Shown: positions 6,227-11,217 of the stretch, one piece after another
How positions within the stretch are numbered: position 1 is the stretch's first letter
Layout of the letters: every line of letters starts with the position of its first letter
Source of the DNA: CAVTZP01 sp964456815
GTDB lineage: Bacteria; Chloroflexota; Dehalococcoidia; Dehalococcoidales; BS750m-G39
Assembly (NCBI GenBank): GCA_964456815.1
Contig: CAYWCO010000034.1
Coordinates: 1 to 11,217 of the forward strand
DNA: 11,217 bases
Reading direction: 5' to 3'
Position numbers and translations under genes: made by a program
Notes under the pieces: model-generated
The model's input: only the letters and a program-made list of their open reading frames with translations
What the model was told of the DNA's origin: nothing
Databases searched by the model: none

Positions 6227-6856
6227 ATGGCTACTGAGATATTAAGACCAAACGCTGCCGGGGATGAAACCAACCTAGCCCCTGTTCCTGGCACTGGGGA
6301 AGAGAATTGGGAGGATGTGGACGAGGAAATACCTGATGATGGTGCCACCTATGTTGCCCGTTACGCCCCTGCCTGGTTAAGGGACTTGCATAATATCCCA
6401 GACCATAGCCAGGGCAATGATACTATAAACCACATCACTGTTTATGCCAGGGCGCAAGCGGCGGCTGGGGCTTCGGTTTCGCAGACCAGCCTCAAAATCG
6501 CAATTAAGTCCGGGACTGGGGATGGTGCTCCCGATACAGTTAGCGAGGGCGACGAGGAAACCCTGACCGCTGGTAGCTGGATAAACTTTTCCCATCAATG
6601 GAGCACCAATCCGGCTACTGGCATTGCCTGGAGCTGGGATGAGATAGATAAACTACAGATTGGAATTGCACTGCGAAAATGCTCCTCCTCCTCACCTGTG
6701 GGGTCTTCAGTCACCCAGGTCTATGTTGAGGTTGATTATGTGGCATCCACCCCACCCGTCGAAAAAATTTCATCTGAGCTTGGTCAGGGCAGCGACTGCC
6801 TTACCGCCAGGATAGAAACACCAACCAAGGGGGGAGGTATGAAATTATGGACCTAA
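6227..6856 (+). CDS. Putative virion protein with a lectin-like beta-sandwich
   Basis: The protein is 209 aa, with ATG at 6227 behind AGGAGAG (6217-6223). The first 60 residues carry an acidic stretch (GEENWEDVDEEIPDDG). Residues about 68-172 alternate as beta strands: HITVYARAQ, TSLKIAIKSG, then SWINFSHQWSTNPATGIAW, IDKLQIGIAL and a final TQVYVEVDYV. This resembles the carbohydrate-binding-like sandwich modules found in phage head-fibre and tail-fibre proteins. A low-complexity linker and a short tail follow. The last 10 bp overlap the adaptor gene. The function is inferred: a surface-exposed virion protein, possibly for host or particle-surface contact. No catalytic residues are apparent. 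Confidence 0.6.
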   Translation: MATEILRPNAAGDETNLAPVPGTGEENWEDVDEEIPDDGATYVARYAPAWLRDLHNIPDHSQGNDTINHITVYARAQAAAGASVSQTSLKIAIKSGTGDGAPDTVSEGDEETLTAGSWINFSHQWSTNPATGIAWSWDEIDKLQIGIALRKCSSSSPVGSSVTQVYVEVDYVASTPPVEKISSELGQGSDCLTARIETPTKGGGMKLWT

Positions 6857-7440
6857 GCACGATGAGAAGTATCCTCAGGCGCGACCTGAAGGATGAGGAC
6901 CCGACGAATTATCGCTGGAGCGATGAAGAGCTGGACAGGCACATCGCCCACGCGGTAAAGGAGTTCTCGGAAGCGCTGCCTCTGCCGGCAAAAGCCACCC
7001 TGCCCACCACCCCCGACTCTAGGGTGATTGATATATCATCCCTTACCGATAGGGTTATGGTGGAGGCGGTGGAGTATCCGGTGGACCAGTTCCCGCCCGT
7101 CTACCAGAGGTTTGCCCTCTGGGGGCATGCCCTGACCCTTTTCGGCGATGAAGTCCCCGATGGCTCTAACTGCGTTGTCTATTACGGTGTGCTACATACC
7201 CTTGATACCGAGTGGGCTACCATCCCCACCAAGCATGAGGACTTAGTTGCCATTGGTGCTGAGGGCTATGCCGCTGTGGCGTGGGCGAGCTACGCCATCA
7301 ATAAGGTTAGCCTCGGCGGCACCACCACCCCGGAGGAGTTCCTTAACTGGGGTAATCAGAGACTAAAGCAGTTTAGAAGTGAGCTGAGGAGGCTGGGGAG
7401 GAAGAATCAGGTCAGAATTCACCAGCTCTACAAGATGTGA
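6847..7440 (+). CDS. Head-tail adaptor (SU10/gp6-like connector)
   Basis: The protein is 197 aa. ATG 6847 lies within the preceding gene, with GGAGGT at 6833-6838. The N-terminal stretch LRRDLKDEDPTNYRWSDEELDRHIAHAVKEF (residues 9-39) is the helix pair typical of phage adaptor proteins that dock under the portal ring. The centre (VIDISSLTDRVMVEAVEYP, about 59-77) and VVYYGVLHTLD form the small beta domain. The C-terminal half is helical (LVAIGAEGYAAVAWASYA, then FLNWGNQRLKQFRSELRRL). It would bind the portal and close the DNA channel in the absence of a tail. Its presence favours a DNA-containing particle with a tail interface over an empty protein compartment. The stop overlaps the region of the next ribosome binding site, indicating coupling. 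Confidence 0.7.
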   Translation: MDLSTMRSILRRDLKDEDPTNYRWSDEELDRHIAHAVKEFSEALPLPAKATLPTTPDSRVIDISSLTDRVMVEAVEYPVDQFPPVYQRFALWGHALTLFGDEVPDGSNCVVYYGVLHTLDTEWATIPTKHEDLVAIGAEGYAAVAWASYAINKVSLGGTTTPEEFLNWGNQRLKQFRSELRRLGRKNQVRIHQLYKM

Positions 7441-7451
7441 AGGAGGCTACT

Positions 7452-7781
7452 ATGGCAGTGAGAGAAGCACTACCCAAGACCAAAGATGGCTTGCCCAGGG
7501 AGGCATTTGCCATCGTCGGCGACCCCGATAACCCTGGTACCTGGAAGCTGCCCCACCATAAGAAGAACATCCTCCGAGCCTTGAAGGGGAAGCTTGATAT
7601 TGAAAAGACGGTTGACTGGGAGCGGATGCCGGCGGTGGTGGCAGCCCTATCGCGGGGTGGTTACCGGGGGCGGAGGGTTGACGCCAGCCCCGAGGAGATA
7701 CTCGGCGCAGTCAGGCACCTGGCAGAACACTACCGCAGGGCGGATAAGCCACTGCCCGATACCCTGGCAGCGCTAATATAA
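7452..7781 (+). CDS. Small conserved phage-type protein of unknown function (DUF6582-like)
   Basis: From ATG 7452 the protein is 109 aa, with AGGAGG at 7441-7446. An upstream in-frame GTG (7437) would overlap the adaptor stop and lacks a ribosome binding site. The opening (PREAFAIVGDPDNPGTWKLP, residues 15-34, followed by HH) resembles a short module often seen in phage structural or prohead-related proteins, where a strand-turn 'FA-V-D-TWKLP-H' is followed by helices. Here helices at about 36-50 and 58-95 include a Gly/Arg-rich loop (GGYRGRR). Whether the module binds nucleic acid or protein is not known to me. It sits between the adaptor and the holin-like gene. The family resemblance is from memory, so the name is tentative. 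Confidence 0.5.
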   Translation: MAVREALPKTKDGLPREAFAIVGDPDNPGTWKLPHHKKNILRALKGKLDIEKTVDWERMPAVVAALSRGGYRGRRVDASPEEILGAVRHLAEHYRRADKPLPDTLAALI

Positions 7782-7793
7782 GAGGTTAGAGAA

Positions 7794-7979
7794 ATGCAGG
7801 ATTTAGCACAGTTTATCAAGAGCCTTATCAGACCCTTTATCGTCGTCTGTGGTTTTACCCTATACGGCATCTGCATCTTGACCGAGGTGGAGGTGCCGGC
7901 ACTATTAGCCGGGCTGGTCTCGGCGGTTATCGTGGAATACTTTGGCGAAAGAGCCATCCAGAGGTTAAAGGGTAAATGA
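7794..7979 (+). CDS. Small two-helix membrane protein, holin-like
   Basis: The protein is 61 aa, with ATG at 7794 and GAGGT (7782-7786) upstream. Two hydrophobic helices are clear: about residues 12-30 (PFIVVCGFTLYGICIL) and 34-50 (VPALLAGLVSAVIVEYF). A short turn joins them, and the end is basic (RAIQRLKGK). The YFGERA ending of helix two resembles small phage holin-type proteins. In a phage it would permeabilise the membrane for lysis, but no endolysin or spanin gene lies nearby, so particle release by this route would need an enzyme encoded elsewhere. It overlaps the following gene by ATGA (7976-7979), so the two are probably translated together. Confidence 0.6.
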   Translation: MQDLAQFIKSLIRPFIVVCGFTLYGICILTEVEVPALLAGLVSAVIVEYFGERAIQRLKGK

Positions 7980-9979
7980 GGCAGCTTAGTTCAACATTGC
8001 TTGCCGCCCAGCAGCAGGCAACCTCCACCCCCTATGTCAGGGTGGAGGCATCAAATAAGCACTGCGGGGTGGTTAACCTGCGCTGGGAGAGGCTCTATAC
8101 CGGGGACGAGGATGATTACTTTCACGCCGCCGTAATGCCCGGGGACGGCTCCCTGATCAGGGTGAGGGTAACACCCACCGCTGACTCCAGAAAGCTTTAT
8201 CGGCAGAGGGTGGCTGACCCCACCCCCCAGTCCGATTTCAGCCAGTGGGTCTACACCAGCCAGTATGACGTGGTTACCGTCGCTGGCTGCTCTCTGGGGG
8301 CTGAGGCCTCTATCTTCTGGATCAAGAGCGACCGCAAGGTCTACCAGCTGAAGAGCACCGACTACGGGGCTAGCTGGGAGAGCCCCCAGCTTATTGGCTA
8401 TACCCCCACCACCGCCATCAGTGGCGTTGCCGCCTCGTATAAGCCTAACGGCGATATCGCCCTCTTCTTTACTGACCAGACGACCCTCTACGTAATGAAG
8501 CGAATAAGTGGTAGCTGGGGGGACAGGGTTGCCTGGGACAAGTCCACCGGCGACCTTTCCGGTGTTGCCACCGTTTATGGTGATGACTGGAACCTTTTTG
8601 TTACCGGCAAGGACTCAGGCGGTAATTTTAAGTTGTGGTCGCTGGTCTACGGCGATGGCGGGGATGTAGCCGCCGACACCTGGTCGGAGCTCAGGGAGTT
8701 TGCCTCAGCCCCGGCGGACGGTGGCTTTGAGTACCGGACGCCGTTTATGGATAAGCCCGATGTCTATCGCTGCTTCTTTGTCGAGAGTTTCAGCGGAAGC
8801 AAGTCCTATGACCGCCCCTTCTGGTCGCACTTAGCCGTGGATGGCAAGTTCATTGACAACCCCTGGCATGAGCCGGTGCCGTTTGACCTTTCCTGCCAGT
8901 ATGGCGTGGCTATTGCTCACCACGGCGAATATTGCTGGCTATCTACCCCCTACGGGGTGTGGCGAGCTGAGCTTACCCCAAAGAGCCTGGACTTAACCGC
9001 CGATGTCCTCTCGCTAAGGCTGGAGGCTGGTGGGACCAGCGGTAATATTACCGTGGAATTGAGAAATGACGACGGCAGGTATGCTTCGCCTGGGGAGGGT
9101 GAGCTTTCCGTCCTTGACATCGGCTGCCAGCTTGAGTTCAGCCCCGGCTATGTTACCTCTCAGGGGAATGAGGTAAGCCAGGGGCTTGCCTTCACCCTCA
9201 CCGCCTTTGAGCATACCAGCGCCGGCGGTAGGGCAAGCCTGCTTCTCCATGCCTCAGACGGCTGGAGCCTAATTCAGGGCTGGAGAGCCCGCCACCAGTT
9301 CCGCTGGAACAAGGAAGGCGATGAGCTGAGCGTTAAACAAGTCCTTCAGTTTGTGCTGGCCAGGGTTGGGCTGCGGCTTGAGGCAAAATCCCAGTCGTCG
9401 GTTTTAACTGGCTACTACCCCGATTTTACCATCAACTCCAATAACAGCGGTGACGATGTTATCCGCCGGCTCCTGTCCTTCGTCCCTGATATCTTATTTA
9501 TTGAGGGCAACAAAGCCTACGTAGTAAACCCCCAGGCATCGGATAGCTCCGTCTATAGCTATGGTTCCTCGCATTATATTCTGGACGGCAGGTATAAATC
9601 TGAAGCCTTTGAGCTTAACCGGATCCAGGTGGAGGGTTATGACCCGGCGCAGGACAAGGCGATAGTGGTTGACTCCTTCGCCTGGGAGCAGATAGACAGG
9701 CTCTATGACCGCCTGAGGCAACTTGAGGACAAGAATATAGATACCGTAGCCAAGGCGGAGGAAAGGGGTGAGGCTTATCTGAGGGAGGCGGAGGTGGAAT
9801 CGGTTAACGGCTCCATCCTCATCCCGGTTAATTGCGGCCAGCAGCTATATGATGTTATCGGCATAACCGATAGCCGGGCTGGCCTTGATGCCGCCAGGAG
9901 GAGGGTGCTCGGGCTGACGCTGGTCTATAGTCCCAAGGGCGGGGAGTACCAGCAGCGTTTATTGCTTGGAGGAGTATAA
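7976..9979 (+). CDS. Large tail-hub-like protein with an N-terminal Asp-box beta-propeller
   Basis: The protein is 667 aa. ATG 7976 overlaps the holin-like stop by four bases. Residues about 90-330 look like beta-propeller blades: repeated strand-turn-strand units rich in W, D and G, with one exact Asp-box (SxDxGxxW; STDYGASW, 127-134) of the BNR/sialidase type. Sialidase catalytic residues cannot be assigned, so glycan binding is more likely than cleavage. Residues about 333-667 resemble phage tail-hub or baseplate proteins: SLRLEAGGTSGNITVELRND (346-365), VLDIGCQLEFSPGY (379-392), the domain DDVIRRLLSFVPDILFIEGN (493-512), and a long helix (EQIDRLYDRLRQLEDK) leading to a terminal beta domain with RRVLGLTLVYSPKGG. 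It is the largest protein of the block and probably the host-contact or needle component. No tape measure or tube protein precedes it. Confidence 0.65.
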   Translation: MRQLSSTLLAAQQQATSTPYVRVEASNKHCGVVNLRWERLYTGDEDDYFHAAVMPGDGSLIRVRVTPTADSRKLYRQRVADPTPQSDFSQWVYTSQYDVVTVAGCSLGAEASIFWIKSDRKVYQLKSTDYGASWESPQLIGYTPTTAISGVAASYKPNGDIALFFTDQTTLYVMKRISGSWGDRVAWDKSTGDLSGVATVYGDDWNLFVTGKDSGGNFKLWSLVYGDGGDVAADTWSELREFASAPADGGFEYRTPFMDKPDVYRCFFVESFSGSKSYDRPFWSHLAVDGKFIDNPWHEPVPFDLSCQYGVAIAHHGEYCWLSTPYGVWRAELTPKSLDLTADVLSLRLEAGGTSGNITVELRNDDGRYASPGEGELSVLDIGCQLEFSPGYVTSQGNEVSQGLAFTLTAFEHTSAGGRASLLLHASDGWSLIQGWRARHQFRWNKEGDELSVKQVLQFVLARVGLRLEAKSQSSVLTGYYPDFTINSNNSGDDVIRRLLSFVPDILFIEGNKAYVVNPQASDSSVYSYGSSHYILDGRYKSEAFELNRIQVEGYDPAQDKAIVVDSFAWEQIDRLYDRLRQLEDKNIDTVAKAEERGEAYLREAEVESVNGSILIPVNCGQQLYDVIGITDSRAGLDAARRRVLGLTLVYSPKGGEYQQRLLLGGV

Positions 9980-9980
9980 G

Positions 9981-10193
9981 ATGAGGCTGAGGAAAGGGGT
10001 GCTTAAGAGTTTTAACTCCGGGGACTATACCGCCACCGTCCAGCTTGCCGGCAGCTATAAAGCCTACCTGGAAGGTATTGCTGTGGCGCGAAATCTGCCC
10101 GCGGCGGAGATGTCAGTGGGCAGAAAGGTAGCGGTTATATTCTTTGACGAGAATAACGCTAAAGATGCCGTCGTGGTGGCGGTCTATACTTAA
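9981..10193 (+). CDS. Small beta-barrel (possible OB-fold) protein, last gene of the phage block
   Basis: From ATG 9981 the protein is 70 aa, with GGAGGAG (9968-9974) in the end of the hub gene. An in-frame TTG at 9966 lies within that Shine-Dalgarno stretch and is rejected. The sequence alternates as about five short strands: RLRKGVLKSF, DYTATVQLAG, AYLEGIAVARNL, then VGRKVAVIFFDE and AVVVAVYT. The spacing recalls the small OB-like barrel at the start of phage baseplate spike proteins (gp5, gpV), here as a stand-alone domain without a spike helix. Its place right after the hub-like gene supports a role as cap or plug at the end of the particle. The function is inferred from order and predicted fold only. 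Confidence 0.6.
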   Translation: MRLRKGVLKSFNSGDYTATVQLAGSYKAYLEGIAVARNLPAAEMSVGRKVAVIFFDENNAKDAVVVAVYT

Positions 10194-10203
10194 TCTTTAC
10201 CCG

Positions 10204-11217
10204 TTACCCCTTTTTTATCTTAAATATTTTAATTTTGCTAAGTTTGCTAGGCAGAGAGCGAATTACCGCCATCACTTTTGGCGCAAGTTTTGGTGCCAGT
10301 GAGATAGCCTTCCCCATCTCCAGCGCAAGAGTGCCGCTAACACCGCCACCTTTTTTCTGCGCTATGAAGACATAGCTCAGTAATGCCGCTAATGTCAGTG
10401 CGGATATAATGGCGACGATTAACCACCAGTTGAAGGGTTCAGCCGGCAGCGGCCTCTCTTCAACCTCAAATGTGCCATTGACACCGTTAACATCTACTGA
10501 ATAAGTGCCGATGTCTCCCTTTAGTGCGGTGAAGCTAACCCTCTCGCTGGCACCAGCATCAAGGATTACCTCCTGGGTTGCCTCCACCGCCCCATTTATC
10601 TTGAGTACCACCTGATAGCTGCCAGGTTGACCACCGGTATTGGCAACCAGCATGGTGATGGTTACCGTATCTCCAATATAGACCCTGTCGGGAGAGATGC
10701 CGAACAAGCTAATTTGGAAGGTGGCTGGTGGGGGTGCTTCCGCTTCATAGCCGAAAACAGCAAGGTCGTTAAACCGGCTTATTCTTGCCGTGATTGTTTT
10801 GGCTACGGTATCAACAACACTGCCCAGCATAACCCATTTATTGTTTACCCCATCATGGTAGGCTATGACCAGACTCTCCTCGGGGACCCCCTCAGGTATA
10901 ACCGCCGGGTCATAGCTGTATTGAAGGGTTGCCGGCGGGGAGAAGGTGGCTCTCTCAGGGACAACGTCATACATAATACCAATAACATAAACAGCTTCAG
11001 GCGGGGAGGGCGAGCCAGTCATTTCAAGAATGCCAATACAGGTTACGCATGAGTTATAGATAGTCAGAGCGGTAGTCCCTTTGTCAATGGTTAGCTGGAA
11101 TCGTTCATCAGAGGACATGACCTCAATAGATTGGAAAACCAAGCATTGGTCGGTAGTATTGCCCACGCAGGAGACCTGGCCCGCAGGGCATCCCCCTTCC
11201 CCGCCGCCTCCACCACC
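10204..11217 (-). CDS. Surface protein with CARDB-like domain and C-terminal membrane anchor, 5' end outside window
   Basis: The frame is open to the window edge, so 337 C-terminal residues are seen. The GTG at 11166-11164 is treated as an internal Val, because 17 in-frame residues precede it: a Gly-rich linker (GGGGGGEGGCPAGQVSC) typical of a domain junction. Visible parts are a Cys-containing beta stretch (about 18-70), a ZU5-like region (about 77-157: ATLQYSYDPAVIPEGV, then WVMLGSVVD and RISRFNDLAVFG), and a CARDB-like Ig domain (166-253, with VTITMLVANTGGQPGSYQV). A transmembrane helix (264-285, WWLIVAIISALTLAALLSYV) and a basic cytoplasmic tail of about 50 residues follow. The bulk is extracellular. 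It is probably a host envelope or adhesion protein, similar in plan to the IPT protein at the other side of the block. Its stop lies 10 bp from that of the last phage gene, facing it. Confidence 0.75.
   Translation of the reverse strand, partial: GGGGGGEGGCPAGQVSCVGNTTDQCLVFQSIEVMSSDERFQLTIDKGTTALTIYNSCVTCIGILEMTGSPSPPEAVYVIGIMYDVVPERATFSPPATLQYSYDPAVIPEGVPEESLVIAYHDGVNNKWVMLGSVVDTVAKTITARISRFNDLAVFGYEAEAPPPATFQISLFGISPDRVYIGDTVTITMLVANTGGQPGSYQVVLKINGAVEATQEVILDAGASERVSFTALKGDIGTYSVDVNGVNGTFEVEERPLPAEPFNWWLIVAIISALTLAALLSYVFIAQKKGGGVSGTLALEMGKAISLAPKLAPKVMAVIRSLPSKLSKIKIFKIKKG

Noticed and set aside
7976..9979. Active sialidase
   Set aside because: Only one clear Asp-box is seen and the arginine triad and catalytic Tyr/Glu/Asp cannot be placed, so enzyme activity is not supported.
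11164..11166. GTG as the true start of the right-edge surface protein
   Set aside because: The frame stays open upstream to the window end with a sensible Gly-rich linker, and there is neither a signal peptide nor a Shine-Dalgarno at this GTG.

Overview
The window is bacterial DNA. It carries a compact block of phage-type particle genes on the + strand (2570-10193), set between two single-pass surface-protein genes on the - strand, with an orphan SIR2-like gene at the left edge. Secreted IPT/TIG- and CARDB-type proteins with one C-terminal membrane anchor, Gly-rich linkers, frequent GTG/TTG starts and G/C-rich coding DNA recall environmental Chloroflexota of the Dehalococcoidia kind. That assignment is an impression from style, not a phylogenetic result.

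Left part (1-2569). A SIR2_2-type protein gene (78-1262, +), visibly more A/T-rich than the rest, converges on a gene for a secreted, membrane-anchored protein with three IPT/TIG-like repeats (1398-2384, -). Two back-to-back hairpins separate them, each suited to terminate one gene. Between the IPT gene and the phage block lies a 185-bp divergent promoter region. A strong promoter (TTGACA-17-TATTAT) faces the IPT gene, with a perfect 8-bp inverted repeat in its leader. A second promoter (TTGACT-18-TATTAT) faces the phage genes, and its spacer holds a near-palindrome resembling a Gram-positive-type LexA box.

Phage block (2570-10193). The order is: Cys-rich HTH protein, SPP1 gp6-like portal, coiled-coil scaffold candidate, HK97-fold major capsid protein, a strong intergenic hairpin, two beta-rich virion-protein candidates, a head-tail adaptor, a small phage-type protein, a two-helix holin-like protein, a large Asp-box propeller plus tail-hub-like protein, and a small possible OB-fold protein. 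Spacings are short and several genes overlap (2838, 6847, 7976), so most of it probably forms one transcript. It would supply a capsid shell, its portal vertex and a short hub or host-contact device. No terminase, protease, tail tube, tape measure, integrase, replication or lysis enzyme is visible, although the block is bounded on both sides by non-phage genes. It may be a minimal or domesticated particle locus, possibly DNA-damage-inducible, or the remnant of a prophage.

Right edge (10204-11217, -). This is the C-terminal part of a second surface protein: Gly-rich linker, ZU5-like region, CARDB-like domain, membrane helix and basic tail. It converges on the phage block with only 10 bp between stop codons.
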